Shown: piece by piece, positions 9,807-19,463 of the stretch
Position numbering within the stretch: position 1 is the stretch's first letter
How the letters are laid out: each line of letters opens with the position of its first letter
NCBI GenBank assembly: GCA_001769975.1
Contig: MEPW01000054.1
Span: 44,888-108,887 of the forward strand
Source of the DNA: Bdellovibrionales bacterium RIFOXYA1_FULL_36_14
GTDB lineage: Bacteria; Bdellovibrionota; Bacteriovoracia; Bacteriovoracales; Bacteriovoracaceae
Direction of reading: 5' to 3'
DNA length: 64,000 nt
The notes under the pieces: model-generated
What the model saw: the letters and a program-made list of their open reading frames with translations, nothing else
Told to the model about the DNA's origin: nothing
The model's database searches: none
Program-made: the position numbers and the translations under genes

Positions 9807-12667
9807 TAAAATTATTTATAACAATATTTTTAATTTTTATCAGTGCGTATAGTTATGCTCAAAAAGAATTTTATATTAAAGAGGTTATATTGGAGTGTTC
9901 TATTCCCAATGGATGTGAAAGATATAAAAATCGAATTTATGAATTAAAACAGCAAACATTAGAAATATCCAAAATTCAAGAGAAAACTAAAAACTTCTTG
10001 GCAGAAGGCTTATTGAATGATTTAAGTTTGCAAATTTTTGAGATTAATGAAAATGAAGCAAAAATCATCATCAAGATGGATCCAAAAAGAAGAGTCGGTA
10101 AAATAACAATTGAATCAAATGTTCAGGATATAAATATTCAACAAATCTATAAAGCTTTTCCCTATAAAATGGATGATGTTTTTGACGCACAAACGGGAAT
10201 AGATGCTAAAAAGGTATTGGAGAGTTATTTGTTACAGAAAAAAATAATTGTTGAAAAAATTACAATTACAAATTCGTATTATCGAGACAGGATTGATTTT
10301 AATATTCAATTAAACATAAAGAAAGTTATACGAGTTTTAGATATTACCATTAATTGTCAAGACAGTTTGATTAAAAAGAAGATCACCACATCATTTCATA
10401 AATTTAAAAAAGGCATATATGATCTGTCGGAAATAAAAATTGAATTAGAACAAATTATCAATGATTTTAAAAATAATGGTTATTACAATTTTCAAGCAGC
10501 GATAAGCGAATATTTTTCAGAAAGCGGGGATGTCAAAATTGTTTTATCTGTGGAAGCTGGTGAAATAATCAATTTTCATCTTCAAGGAAACTATATTCTT
10601 GATCGCCGAGAAGTTCTTGGTTTTATCAAATCTTTTGTAAGAAGCAACCAGGGTAAATTTACTTTTACAGAGCTTGAAAGAATGATTAACGAAAAGTACG
10701 AAGAATATGGAGTTTATAATACAAATGTCAAAACGAGAAATCAGACTGGCGTAAATAAACTGGGTAGAAAGTATACCAACTACTATCTCAAAATCAACGA
10801 AGGTAAAAAAGTTCCAATATTAACTTTTACATATTATGGAAACGAAAAATGGAGTGACCAAAAACTTAAAAAATTATATGAAAAAAAGGCAACCGCTATG
10901 GCGAGTCGAGGATATGTTGATCGGAACTATCTTCAACAATTTAGTAATATTATCAAAGATGGTTATCTTAGAGAGGGCTACGTTTTTGCGGAAGTGACTG
11001 ATCCGAAAGTGGTTTTTGCTGATAACTATCAAAGCGCAGGTGTAGAATATATCATTCGAGAAAAGCAGCAAGTTACGCTAGAAAAAATAAATCTCAATAA
11101 TTTAGATACAGATTTGGCTTTGAAGATTAAAGAAACTTTAATTAATAAGGCAGGTACCCCAGTTAATTTGGTTGAATTGCAAACTGACTTGCAAACAGTT
11201 TTAAATAAAGTTAGAAATGAGGGTTATTATTTTGCCGATATTGTTAATGTCGATGATCCAAAACTGCTTCAATTTGACCTTTCGCAAACTTCTGCCATCC
11301 TAAATATTGATGTGAAAACTGGTAAAAAACTCATTTTTCACGAAGTAGTCGTGTCGGGAAATATTACTACTAAATCCGAAGTTATTTTACGTGAAGTTAA
11401 TTTGAAAAAAGGAGATTTAATAAATAATGAGGTTATAGAAAAAATAAAAGATTATCTTTTGTCTACCGGATTATTTTCTAGTATTAAAATTTCGCCAGTC
11501 ATTCAAATGCGTAAGGAAGATTCTGAGTTATATTACACTAACTTGTTTATTGAAATTCGCGAGAGAGATTTTGGTGCTTTAGAAGTAGCCCCTGGATATC
11601 GTACAGATATAGGCGTAAAACTAGCTACTTCAGTTACCTATAATAATTTATGGGGAATGAATAGGGCCTTAAGTTTAAAATTAGAAACCAACCAACGCTT
11701 AGATTTTGATAGTTTTGATGATAGAAGAAAACAGGAAGAAAAAAGGTTGTTTGAGTACAATGCTAAGCTGGGATATGAGGAACCTTATATGTTCAGCCTT
11801 CCTATTGCATTTGATGGTGAAGTCTCTCAGGTAAGGAGAAGGTATTATTCTTTCGATGCAGATATTTCTAGGATATCTACGCTTTTTACAAAACTGTTTT
11901 TTTCCCGAAAATTGTCCACTTCATTACGTTATAAATTGGAAGAGATAAAACCGTTTGATGTAACTGATTTAAAAGATCAAGATGATTATAGAATAGGTAG
12001 TATTACTCCTGTTGTTACTCTGGATTTTCGTGATCGAAACATAAATCCTCGGAAAGGATCTCACTTAATGTTGTCATGTGAATATGCTCATCCAGCATTT
12101 TTGTCACAAAAAACTAGCGAACTTGAAATTAACTTTATGAAAATGGTAAGTAGAAATAAATTTTATTATACTATAGGTGAGGTTACCATTGCTGCTTTTA
12201 TATCTATGGGATTTCAACAAAATTTAGCATCTGATACGGATAAGATCATTGCCTCTGAAGGTCGTGCCCGAGGCTTTATCCCAAGTCGAGAAGTTTTTCG
12301 TTTGGATGGTACAGATACAGTTAGGGGATTTGATGATACAGAAATAAATCGCTTAAATGATCCCCAGGATTTAGATATTGCAGAATATGTAGTTGGAAAT
12401 AAAGCATTTTTTGCAAATTACAAAATTGAGCCAAGATTTGTCGTCGCAGAAAATATAATGGTGGGAACTTTTTTTGATGCTGGACGGGTTTATGTAAATC
12501 GCTTTGATCCATTAAAAGTGCGTACCGCCGTAGGGCTTAGTTTGAAAATATTGACTCCAGTTGGAACGTTAGACTTTGACTATGGGGTAAAACTAAAAAG
12601 AGAAAGCTATTCAGATGGTGAGCGAGATAGCTTTGGTAGATTTCATCTTTCAATTGGATATTTTTAA
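9803..12667 (+). CDS. tamA: Omp85-family barrel with extended POTRA region (TamA/BamA-like)
   Basis: 954 residues from TTG 9803, which overlaps the tamB stop; GAGGTT lies a few bases upstream. A signal peptide is evident (IKLFITIFLIFISAYSYA). About 560 residues of periplasmic beta/alpha repeats follow, room for roughly six or seven POTRA domains (for example KKLIFHEVVVSGNITTKSEV near 510). The C-terminal D15/Omp85 barrel starts near residue 590 (FGALEVAPGYRTDIGVKLAT). The L6-loop signature VRGF is present in GTDTVRGFDDTEINRL, and the chain ends in Phe (LSIGYF), the usual barrel C-terminal signal. TamA normally has three POTRA domains and about 580 residues, BamA five and about 800, so this is an unusually long member. 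Linkage to tamB favours a TamA role; BamA-like function cannot be excluded. Confidence 0.88.
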   Translation: MIKLFITIFLIFISAYSYAQKEFYIKEVILECSIPNGCERYKNRIYELKQQTLEISKIQEKTKNFLAEGLLNDLSLQIFEINENEAKIIIKMDPKRRVGKITIESNVQDINIQQIYKAFPYKMDDVFDAQTGIDAKKVLESYLLQKKIIVEKITITNSYYRDRIDFNIQLNIKKVIRVLDITINCQDSLIKKKITTSFHKFKKGIYDLSEIKIELEQIINDFKNNGYYNFQAAISEYFSESGDVKIVLSVEAGEIINFHLQGNYILDRREVLGFIKSFVRSNQGKFTFTELERMINEKYEEYGVYNTNVKTRNQTGVNKLGRKYTNYYLKINEGKKVPILTFTYYGNEKWSDQKLKKLYEKKATAMASRGYVDRNYLQQFSNIIKDGYLREGYVFAEVTDPKVVFADNYQSAGVEYIIREKQQVTLEKINLNNLDTDLALKIKETLINKAGTPVNLVELQTDLQTVLNKVRNEGYYFADIVNVDDPKLLQFDLSQTSAILNIDVKTGKKLIFHEVVVSGNITTKSEVILREVNLKKGDLINNEVIEKIKDYLLSTGLFSSIKISPVIQMRKEDSELYYTNLFIEIRERDFGALEVAPGYRTDIGVKLATSVTYNNLWGMNRALSLKLETNQRLDFDSFDDRRKQEEKRLFEYNAKLGYEEPYMFSLPIAFDGEVSQVRRRYYSFDADISRISTLFTKLFFSRKLSTSLRYKLEEIKPFDVTDLKDQDDYRIGSITPVVTLDFRDRNINPRKGSHLMLSCEYAHPAFLSQKTSELEINFMKMVSRNKFYYTIGEVTIAAFISMGFQQNLASDTDKIIASEGRARGFIPSREVFRLDGTDTVRGFDDTEINRLNDPQDLDIAEYVVGNKAFFANYKIEPRFVVAENIMVGTFFDAGRVYVNRFDPLKVRTAVGLSLKILTPVGTLDFDYGVKLKRESYSDGERDSFGRFHLSIGYF

Positions 12668-12697
12668 TGATTTTATAATGAAAATTCTTTAGGGTGC

Positions 12698-12726
12698 TTG
12701 ACTTGTTGGCCAATATTACCTATAAG
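12698..12726 (+). promoter_or_regulatory. Sigma-70-type promoter for rplM-rpsI
   Basis: TTGACT (12698-12703), a 17-base spacer and TATAAG (12721-12726) sit in the gap between the Omp85 gene and rplM. This near-consensus pair would give a leader of about 60 nt. Confidence 0.7.
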
Positions 12727-12743
12727 AAAAGTCATTACGGATC

Positions 12744-12769
12744 AATTTATTTGTTTTTGTAAATAAATT
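12744..12769 (+). promoter_or_regulatory. Hairpin in the rplM leader
   Basis: Arms AATTTATTT (12744-12752) and AAATAAATT (12761-12769) are perfectly complementary around an 8-base loop, inside the predicted rplM leader. It is all A-U, so it is weak. It could be a structured leader for ribosomal-protein feedback or simply AT-rich sequence. Confidence 0.35.
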
Positions 12770-12794
12770 TTGTTTTTCAAAGAGAGTGTTGCTT

Positions 12795-13241
12795 ATGTTT
12801 ACTCAGAAGTCTTTTGTTTTGAAACCGGCTGATGCAAATAAGAAATGGTTTCTGGTGGATGGTGAAAATAAAGTTGTTGGTCGTTTGGCTACCGAAGTAG
12901 CGGATCTGCTTCGTGGTAAAAATAGTCCTTGCTATACACCTAATGTTGATTCAGGTGATTACGTAGTAATAGTTAATGCAGAAAAAATTAAACTTACTGG
13001 TAATAAAATTGATAAAAAGTTGTATTATTGGCATTCCAATTTTATTGGTGGATTAAAACAAAGAACGGCGAAAGAGCAGTTAGTAAAAAATCCTCAGAAA
13101 GTAATTATGGAAGCCGTGAAGGGTATGTTGCCTAAAAATGCTTTAGGAAGAAAACAGTTGAAAAAACTTAAACTGGTAGTTGGTAGTGAACATACTTATC
13201 AAGCTCAAAAACCAGAAGTTTATGAAATAAAAGAGGGTTAG
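12795..13241 (+). CDS. rplM: 50S ribosomal protein L13
   Basis: 148 residues from ATG 12795 (starts MFTQKSFVLKPADANKKWFL). GAGAG lies about ten bases upstream; an in-frame GTG at 12786 would add only three residues and sit on the ribosome site. L13 motifs are clear: VVGRLATEVADLLRGKN, DYVVIVNAEKIKLTGNK, and MLPKNALGRKQLKKLKL. It is slightly longer than the E. coli protein. rpsI follows three bases after the stop, the standard L13-S9 operon. Confidence 0.97.
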   Translation: MFTQKSFVLKPADANKKWFLVDGENKVVGRLATEVADLLRGKNSPCYTPNVDSGDYVVIVNAEKIKLTGNKIDKKLYYWHSNFIGGLKQRTAKEQLVKNPQKVIMEAVKGMLPKNALGRKQLKKLKLVVGSEHTYQAQKPEVYEIKEG

Positions 13242-13244
13242 AAT

Positions 13245-13649
13245 ATGTCATCAAAAAGTAAAACGTGGGATGTTTGCGCTGTTGGTAGAAGAAAGTCATC
13301 TGTTGCAAGGGTTTATCTAGCTGAAGGTTCAGGCCAGATCACAATTAACAGAAGAGAGTTAAGAGAGTATTTTACCAAAGGTACAAGTCAATATATTATC
13401 AATCAACCCTTGGCTCTTTTAAAATTAAATAACAAATATGATATTTTAGTGAATGTAAATGGCGGCGGTTTAACTGGTCAAGCTGGTGCTATCAGACTTG
13501 GAATTGCACGAGCTTTAATGAAAGTTGATCCAACTGTGCACAGTGAACTTCGAAAAGCAGGATTCTTAACTAGAGACGCTAGAAAAGTTGAAAGAAAAAA
13601 ATATGGCTTATCTGGTGCAAGAAGAGCGTATCAATTCTCAAAACGTTAA
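13245..13649 (+). CDS. rpsI: 30S ribosomal protein S9
   Basis: 134 residues with the S9 hallmarks: [20 protein letters not shown] near the N-terminus, [20 protein letters not shown] in the middle, and the basic tail ending in SKR, which reaches the ribosomal P site. AGAGGG lies upstream of ATG 13245. The gene is co-transcribed with rplM and ends just before a strong terminator. Confidence 0.97.
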   Translation: MSSKSKTWDVCAVGRRKSSVARVYLAEGSGQITINRRELREYFTKGTSQYIINQPLALLKLNNKYDILVNVNGGGLTGQAGAIRLGIARALMKVDPTVHSELRKAGFLTRDARKVERKKYGLSGARRAYQFSKR

Positions 13650-13671
13650 TATTATCTATACAATACTTTAT

Positions 13672-13702
13672 AAAAAAGGGGCTCTCAAGGCCCCTTTTTT
13701 TA
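13672..13702 (+). terminator. Rho-independent terminator after rpsI
   Basis: Arms AAAAAAGGGGC (13672-13682) and GCCCCTTTTTT (13690-13700) flank a 7-base loop, with the T tract directly on the 3' arm. Confidence 0.93.
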
Positions 13703-13813
13703 TGTAATCTATCCTGCTAAATAAAATAAATTTAATATCCGACGTAAAAGATAAAGTATTTCCACCATTCAACCGAGAAGGACTCTGGATAGTCTTTTGC
13801 GGGAGAGCTCTAT

Positions 13814-14521
13814 ATGAAATACTTCTTTTTCCTTTATTTGTTATTATGTTTTCTTGGTCAAGCTGTTGCCATGAGCTATATGCCGATCCCGTTTGAAAAA
13901 CAACTGGAGGAGTCGGATGGTGTCATCGAGGGCATCTATCTATCACATGAGTTCAAAAAAACTAATGATAAAATTGTAACTATTTATACATTTTCAGTAA
14001 GCAAGTTTGTAGGGTTTTCTAGCAACGAAATATATAATCAAAATAATTTTCAGATTCTGATTCCAGGTGGTACTTGGCATAATGAATCATATCATGTCGA
14101 AGGAGTTCCACATTTTTCTAAGGATGAACAGGTTGTCTTGTTAATAAAAAAGGCTGAACGAGGGTATCAGTTGACCAATTTGGGATTGGGTAAATACGTC
14201 GTTCAAACTGTTGATAGAAAGAAGGTGATTTCCTCTGCAATATTTGCCAATCATAATCAGCTTAGTAATATCGATTATAATGAGTACATCCGGCTTGTTA
14301 ATAAAGTATTTAATAAAAGATTTGCCGGATTTAGTAACGGAAAAAACGTTTATTTACAAAGTGAATTGGTCTTAGAAAAAAAAGCTAACAGAGAACCGGC
14401 TGCAATTAATGAAAAAACGAAAAATAGTGGCAATGATAATTCTATGAACATTTTCTGGATATTGCTTCTTTTGGCCTTGCTTGGTAGTGCCAGTAGAATT
14501 TATTCGAAAAAAAATAAATAA
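13814..14521 (+). CDS. Exported protein with C-terminal membrane tail, partner of matrixin protease
   Basis: 235 residues. A signal peptide is clear (KYFFFLYLLLCFLGQAVA). The mature part is a beta-rich domain with the pattern GVIEGIYLSHEF, ILIPGGTWHNESYHVEGVPH, FSKDEQVVLLIKKAERGYQL and LGLGKYVV. I associate this pattern with exported proteins encoded beside matrixin-type proteases in Bdellovibrio- and Myxococcus-like bacteria; that is recollection, not a search. A low-complexity hydrophilic spacer (about 190-211) precedes a C-terminal hydrophobic segment (IFWILLLLALLGSA) and a basic tail (YSKKNK), which resembles a C-terminal sorting signal. GGGAGAG upstream supports the start. The next gene begins 25 bases after the stop, so they are probably one operon. 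Confidence 0.8.
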   Translation: MKYFFFLYLLLCFLGQAVAMSYMPIPFEKQLEESDGVIEGIYLSHEFKKTNDKIVTIYTFSVSKFVGFSSNEIYNQNNFQILIPGGTWHNESYHVEGVPHFSKDEQVVLLIKKAERGYQLTNLGLGKYVVQTVDRKKVISSAIFANHNQLSNIDYNEYIRLVNKVFNKRFAGFSNGKNVYLQSELVLEKKANREPAAINEKTKNSGNDNSMNIFWILLLLALLGSASRIYSKKNK

Positions 14522-14546
14522 AATAAAAGGACCGGGGATTAATTTT

Positions 14547-16376
14547 TTGAAAAAGAACTTATTAATCATACTTTTTTTTATTATGTCAACGTGGTCCTTT
14601 GGCTATGTTTTGACCAAAAATAATTTAGGTCAGACAGTGAAATGGGGTCGCGAAAACATGAAATTATCTTTGCACTCCAATCTAAGTGGAGTCTCTCAAC
14701 AAATTTTTAGTGATGCTGTGGCACAGTGGAACAGTAATTCACAGTTAGTGTTACTGATAAAAGGTCCCAAAAGCGATAATTATAATAATTGGTCTGGAAA
14801 TGGTTACAATGATATTGGCTATTCTAAACAATCAGTCTATTTCAATAGTTCATGCGCGGTATTAGGGGTTACTACTTTGGTTTACAATAATGACGGAGAT
14901 ATAACTGAGGCAGATGTACTACTTAATGGTTATAGTGAATGTTTTTCAACTAATATTTATAGTGATAATTTTTTGGGAAACGTTATTACTCATGAGCTAG
15001 GACATTTGGTTGGACTAGCTCATAACGAAGTTATGCATTCATCCATGTATTACACCGCAGGTATTGGTCAATATATTTTATCTTCAGATGAAAAAGCAGG
15101 TGCGCATACGTTATATCCAAGCAATTCCAAAGGGGGAGTACGAGGGAAAATTATTGGTGGGAATTCATTGGTTGGGATTTTTGGGGTAAATGTTATGCTT
15201 ATTTCTATCAAAAGCGGAAAAATATTGGCTGCCAGTTTGTCGGAGCCAGATGGCACATTTAGTATATCTGGTGTTGATATTAAAAAAGATGATCGTTATT
15301 ATATCTATGTTTCTCCGGTTAAAAATAAAGATGTTTTACCGAGCTATTATTATAGTATCCGCAATAATTTCTGCCATTCAAATGCACCTTATCGGGGAGC
15401 ATTTTTTCAAAGTTGTGGAAATAGTCTAGCCGGCTACCCCTATAGTTTTAAAGCGACGGTTGATAATCAAATTTTGGAGTCTGGCAATATATCAATAAGA
15501 TGTAATATAGATATTCCGGATGATTATTTTTATGAAAAAAATGAAGATTTTCATGAATTAGATATTATTGGTGATGGAAACAATATTGGGGAAACGTTTG
15601 TAGGATATTTTGACAAAAAATATAACTACGAAAGTGATGCGCTTTCCTCTATTGAATTGGAAGGAATTGATCGAATAAAAATTAATTTAAGTAATTTTAA
15701 TTTTACTGATTGGGGCGAAGTTGATGAGACGATATATTTGGAGTATCGTATTATTAGCCAAGACATTTATTCTAAATTAATTTCCAAAGTAAAAATTAAT
15801 GGAATTGAGCAAAACTATATTTTTTCAGATAGTGATTATTCTATAATTTATAATCAAAAAGGTAGAGTACCAATTAGCAAATCCAATTTTGAAAGTAATG
15901 TATTTGAATTTACCATTGAACCCTTAAATAAGTGGGGGAAATGCTCGGATAGCCTAGTGTTAGATATTAGCCAAATGTGCCCGATTAATGGTTACCAGGA
16001 AAATCAGTTGTTTTATATGGATGATGGTATGTATGATCCATTATTTATTTATCTTTTAGATTTTCATATCAGTAAGAAGAAAAATACATTACCAGACAAT
16101 ATTGATAATTACGCAATAATTGCCCATAAAATATTTGATATTAATCAAGGTAATGATAGTTGTCCTGATGCGCCTAATTCTTATCAAGTATCTGCCAATA
16201 TCCCAGAGTTTTTTAGTGGACTAATAGGCAAAAAAAAATCCGATAGTGACCCCATGGCTTGTGGTTCAATAGATACGTCTAATCCCGGTGGACCTTTTAA
16301 TAATTTTCTAAGTACGTTGTTGGGAATTTTATCGGTCTTGATTTTTTTTCGACAAAAAAGAGTCCAGAATTATTGA
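14547..16376 (+). CDS. Secreted matrixin-type zinc metalloprotease with C-terminal anchor
   Basis: 609 residues from TTG 14547, chosen because GGGG lies eight bases upstream and it gives a clean signal peptide (KKNLLIILFFIMSTWSFG). The zinc site is HELGHLVGLAH, with His149, Glu150, His153 and His159. A methionine that could form the Met-turn follows in EVMHSSMYY. This is the HExxHxxGxxH signature of matrixin/M10 peptidases. Residues about 195-300 look like an Ig- or carboxypeptidase-regulatory-like beta domain; the rest is beta-rich and Cys-containing. The end is CGSIDTSNPGGPFNNF, a hydrophobic segment (LSTLLGILSVLIFF) and RQKR. That looks like a C-terminal sorting tag of the GlyGly-/MYXO-CTERM kind, although it is not a textbook match. 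The preceding gene has a similar tail. Confidence 0.85.
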   Translation: MKKNLLIILFFIMSTWSFGYVLTKNNLGQTVKWGRENMKLSLHSNLSGVSQQIFSDAVAQWNSNSQLVLLIKGPKSDNYNNWSGNGYNDIGYSKQSVYFNSSCAVLGVTTLVYNNDGDITEADVLLNGYSECFSTNIYSDNFLGNVITHELGHLVGLAHNEVMHSSMYYTAGIGQYILSSDEKAGAHTLYPSNSKGGVRGKIIGGNSLVGIFGVNVMLISIKSGKILAASLSEPDGTFSISGVDIKKDDRYYIYVSPVKNKDVLPSYYYSIRNNFCHSNAPYRGAFFQSCGNSLAGYPYSFKATVDNQILESGNISIRCNIDIPDDYFYEKNEDFHELDIIGDGNNIGETFVGYFDKKYNYESDALSSIELEGIDRIKINLSNFNFTDWGEVDETIYLEYRIISQDIYSKLISKVKINGIEQNYIFSDSDYSIIYNQKGRVPISKSNFESNVFEFTIEPLNKWGKCSDSLVLDISQMCPINGYQENQLFYMDDGMYDPLFIYLLDFHISKKKNTLPDNIDNYAIIAHKIFDINQGNDSCPDAPNSYQVSANIPEFFSGLIGKKKSDSDPMACGSIDTSNPGGPFNNFLSTLLGILSVLIFFRQKRVQNY

Positions 16377-16458
16377 TTTTATTGTTCCTTTTAAACCAGA
16401 GTGATATCATTAAGTATCGCTATCTTTAGATAGTGGACATTATCAAGGATATGAAAAA

Positions 16459-16932
16459 ATGAAATGGATTTTAATTCTTATGGTTTGTTTGTGGTTGCCC
16501 AATATATTATGGGGCCAAGATTTATTTTCAGAAAGAATTAGGAAAATTGTTTGCAACAAAACTTCGGCATTTGTGAAACAAGGAATATTCTATAACCAGG
16601 GCGATAAAAAACCATTCAAGTTAAATGCCTTGAGACATTCCTATACTAAAAGTAATGGCTACGAAAGAATAGTTTTTGATTTTGATTCCAGTGATATTCC
16701 GAGAATTTATGGCCATATAAAATCACAGGACAATAAATTATATATAGATTTATTTAACACTGAATTGAAAGCTGGGATTAAGTCATTTGGAACCAGTAAA
16801 TATGTTAAAGATGTTAAGGTGTTTCCTGTCTCAAACGATATGTTGACCATGGAATTTGGATTAAAACAAAATGTTGAATTTGACATATTTTGTTTAAAAT
16901 CGCCTGGAAGATTGGTGATTGATATTAAGTAA
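16459..16932 (+). CDS. Small exported AMIN-like domain protein
   Basis: 157 residues. Signal peptide KWILILMVCLWLPNILWG. The mature half is beta-rich with spacing typical of an AMIN domain: YERIVFDFDSSDIPRIYGHI, LYIDLFNTELKAGI, VKDVKVFPVSNDMLTMEFGL and the closing PGRLVIDIK. AMIN domains target periplasmic proteins such as amidases and PilQ to peptidoglycan or the divisome. No catalytic domain follows. AAGGA lies upstream of ATG 16459. lon follows closely on the same strand. Confidence 0.75.
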   Translation: MKWILILMVCLWLPNILWGQDLFSERIRKIVCNKTSAFVKQGIFYNQGDKKPFKLNALRHSYTKSNGYERIVFDFDSSDIPRIYGHIKSQDNKLYIDLFNTELKAGIKSFGTSKYVKDVKVFPVSNDMLTMEFGLKQNVEFDIFCLKSPGRLVIDIK

Positions 16933-16952
16933 TTCATGTGGGAGAAAATATT

Positions 16953-19451
16953 GTGGAAGAAGACAAAGGATATCAAGTGCAAATAAAAACTGACCCATCC
17001 AATGAAAGGCATTTTCCCAAAGAAGTTGTGATTATATCAATTATGAATAGCCCGATTTTCCCGGGAATGATTGCCCCTATTATATTAACTGAAGAAAAAT
17101 TCACACCAGAACTTGAAAGTTTTATTCAAAAATCGGGCTATGTTGCCTTAAATTTGGTGAAGTATAAAGAGCTGCAAAAAACTATTGATTTGTCAGAAAA
17201 TGCTTCAGAAGAGACGATGGAAGAAGCCATGGATGGCATCAAGATATCTTCTCATGACATTTATCGAGTAGGAGTTTTGTGCAAAGTTGTAAAAAAGCTA
17301 AAATTGCCAGATGGTTCAGTTAATATTTTGGTTCACGGAATAAAAAGATTCAGGGCCAGTAAAATAATCCAAGAAGAGCCCTTGTTAGTATCTACAGTAG
17401 AGGTATTTGAGGATATTATTGAAACAGATGAAGAGTTAGATGCTTACACCAGATCAATTATTAATCAAGTTAAAAAGTTAAGTGAAATTAATCCTTATTT
17501 TAATGAGGAAATGAAACTTGCCATGCTTAATTCACCTTCGCCAGGTGCTTTGGCAGATTTAGTGGCATTTGCAATTTCATTGGATATTCCAGAAGCACAG
17601 GATTTTTTAGAAACTCTGGTGGTAAAAAAACGATTTGCCAAACTACTGGTCTATTTAAAAAGAGAAAAAGATGTCGCAGATATTCAGAAGAAAATTTCGG
17701 ATGAAGTTAACGACAAAGTAAATAAATATCAACGGGAATATTTTTTAAGAGAGCAATTAAAAGTTATTCGAACTGAGCTTGGGATGGATGATGATACGAA
17801 ATCTCGCGATCTTAAAAGAATTAGTGATGCGATTAAAGAAATTGGTTTACCTGAAGAAGTTAAACAATCTGCTGATGAAGAGTTGGAAAGACTTGAAGTA
17901 ATTCCTGATAGTAGCCCTGAGTATAATGTTTCCAGAAGTTATTTAAACTGGATAGTTGATTTACCCTGGAATAAATCCACTGAAGATAAAGTAGATATTC
18001 AGCAATCTCAAAAAATATTGGAAGATGATCATTTCGGGCTGGAAAAACCTAAGGAACGAATCCTTGAGTTTTTAGCCGTAAGAAAATTAAAGCCTCAATA
18101 TGATGGAACCATTTTATGTTTAACTGGCCCTCCAGGTACTGGTAAAACTTCTCTGGGAAAAAGTATAGCTCGAGCACTGGGGAGAAAGTTCTATCGGTTT
18201 AGTCTTGGTGGCATGCGAGATGAAGCTGAAATTAAAGGACATCGACGAACCTATATTGGCGCTATGCCTGGTCGAATTATCCAAGCTCTCAAAAGAGTTC
18301 AAGTGAATAATCCGGTGATTATGTTGGATGAAATTGATAAATTGGGCAAATCTTTTCAAGGTGATCCTGCATCGGCATTGCTAGAAGTATTAGATCCAGA
18401 ACAAAATAGTAAATTCATAGATAACTATTTAGATGTTCCGTTCGATTTATCAAAAGTTCTTTTTATTGCTACGGCAAACTTTATGGCTGATATTCCTACA
18501 CCACTTTTAGATAGGATGGAAGTGATTGAGTTATCTGGTTATTCACTGGAAGAGAAGCTTTCGATTGCTCAAAAATGGGTTATTCCAAAACAATTAAAGA
18601 AACATGGTTTAACCCGAGCCCACTTTAAACTTTCAATCGCAGTAATTAAGAAATTAATATACGACTACGCCAGGGAACCTGGGGTTCGAGTAATGGAGCA
18701 AAATATTGCTAAGCTATGCAGAAAAGCAGCACTTTTAAAGGTTAGCAAAAAAACTAGAAAAATTTTTGAACCTGAAGTAAAAGATCTTGAAACTCATTTG
18801 GGGCCGATTAGATTTCAAAGTGAATTGGCAGGAAAAAATAATCAACCAGGGGTTGTGACAGGTTTAGCTTGGACAGCGTATGGCGGAGAAATTCTATTTA
18901 TTGAAACCATTCCTCTTGAAGGAAAGGGTTTTAAATTGACGGGGCAATTGGGAGAAGTGATGAATGAATCGGCTACTTTGGCCCATAGTTATGTCAGGAA
19001 GCAATTGCAGCAAGATAATCAGTTGAAAAAGAAAGTAAACGTAGCGAAAGGAAAAGCTAAAGAAAACACTGAGAACAAGGACGGCGATGATTTCCTTTCT
19101 ACCCATGATATTCATTTGCATTTGCCGGCAGGTGCAGTTCCTAAGGATGGGCCTAGCGCCGGAATCACAATGGCAGTTGCTCTATATAGCCTGGCTAACG
19201 ATATTCGAGTCCGATCATCCTTAGCGATGACAGGTGAGTTATCTTTAACAGGACGAGTGATGCCAGTGGGTGGAATTAAAGAAAAAGTGTTAGCAGCTCG
19301 AAGAGCTGGAATAAAAGAAATAATATTGCCTAAAGAAAATGAGAAAGATTTAGTAGAGGTACCTGAATTGCACAGGAAGGGATTGGTTTTCCATCCCGTC
19401 TCAACTTTCGATGAGGTGATAAAAATTGCATTTTCTAAAGCGAAAGATTAA
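16953..19451 (+). CDS. lon: ATP-dependent protease Lon
   Basis: 832 residues from GTG 16953, preferred because GGGAG lies eight bases upstream; GTG 16938 is the in-frame alternative. Parts in order: LON substrate-binding domain (about 15-210), helical bundle, and AAA+ module with Walker A GPPGTGKTS (392-400) and Walker B VIMLDEIDK. The S16 protease domain has catalytic Ser735 (KDGPSAG) and Lys776 (GGIKEK). It degrades misfolded and regulatory proteins in the cytoplasm. A charged insert rich in Lys/Glu/Asn/Asp (about 690-715) lies within the protease-domain region. A second lon-type gene runs off the right end of the window. Confidence 0.97.
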   Translation: MEEDKGYQVQIKTDPSNERHFPKEVVIISIMNSPIFPGMIAPIILTEEKFTPELESFIQKSGYVALNLVKYKELQKTIDLSENASEETMEEAMDGIKISSHDIYRVGVLCKVVKKLKLPDGSVNILVHGIKRFRASKIIQEEPLLVSTVEVFEDIIETDEELDAYTRSIINQVKKLSEINPYFNEEMKLAMLNSPSPGALADLVAFAISLDIPEAQDFLETLVVKKRFAKLLVYLKREKDVADIQKKISDEVNDKVNKYQREYFLREQLKVIRTELGMDDDTKSRDLKRISDAIKEIGLPEEVKQSADEELERLEVIPDSSPEYNVSRSYLNWIVDLPWNKSTEDKVDIQQSQKILEDDHFGLEKPKERILEFLAVRKLKPQYDGTILCLTGPPGTGKTSLGKSIARALGRKFYRFSLGGMRDEAEIKGHRRTYIGAMPGRIIQALKRVQVNNPVIMLDEIDKLGKSFQGDPASALLEVLDPEQNSKFIDNYLDVPFDLSKVLFIATANFMADIPTPLLDRMEVIELSGYSLEEKLSIAQKWVIPKQLKKHGLTRAHFKLSIAVIKKLIYDYAREPGVRVMEQNIAKLCRKAALLKVSKKTRKIFEPEVKDLETHLGPIRFQSELAGKNNQPGVVTGLAWTAYGGEILFIETIPLEGKGFKLTGQLGEVMNESATLAHSYVRKQLQQDNQLKKKVNVAKGKAKENTENKDGDDFLSTHDIHLHLPAGAVPKDGPSAGITMAVALYSLANDIRVRSSLAMTGELSLTGRVMPVGGIKEKVLAARRAGIKEIILPKENEKDLVEVPELHRKGLVFHPVSTFDEVIKIAFSKAKD

Positions 19452-19463
19452 ATAGTAAGATAT

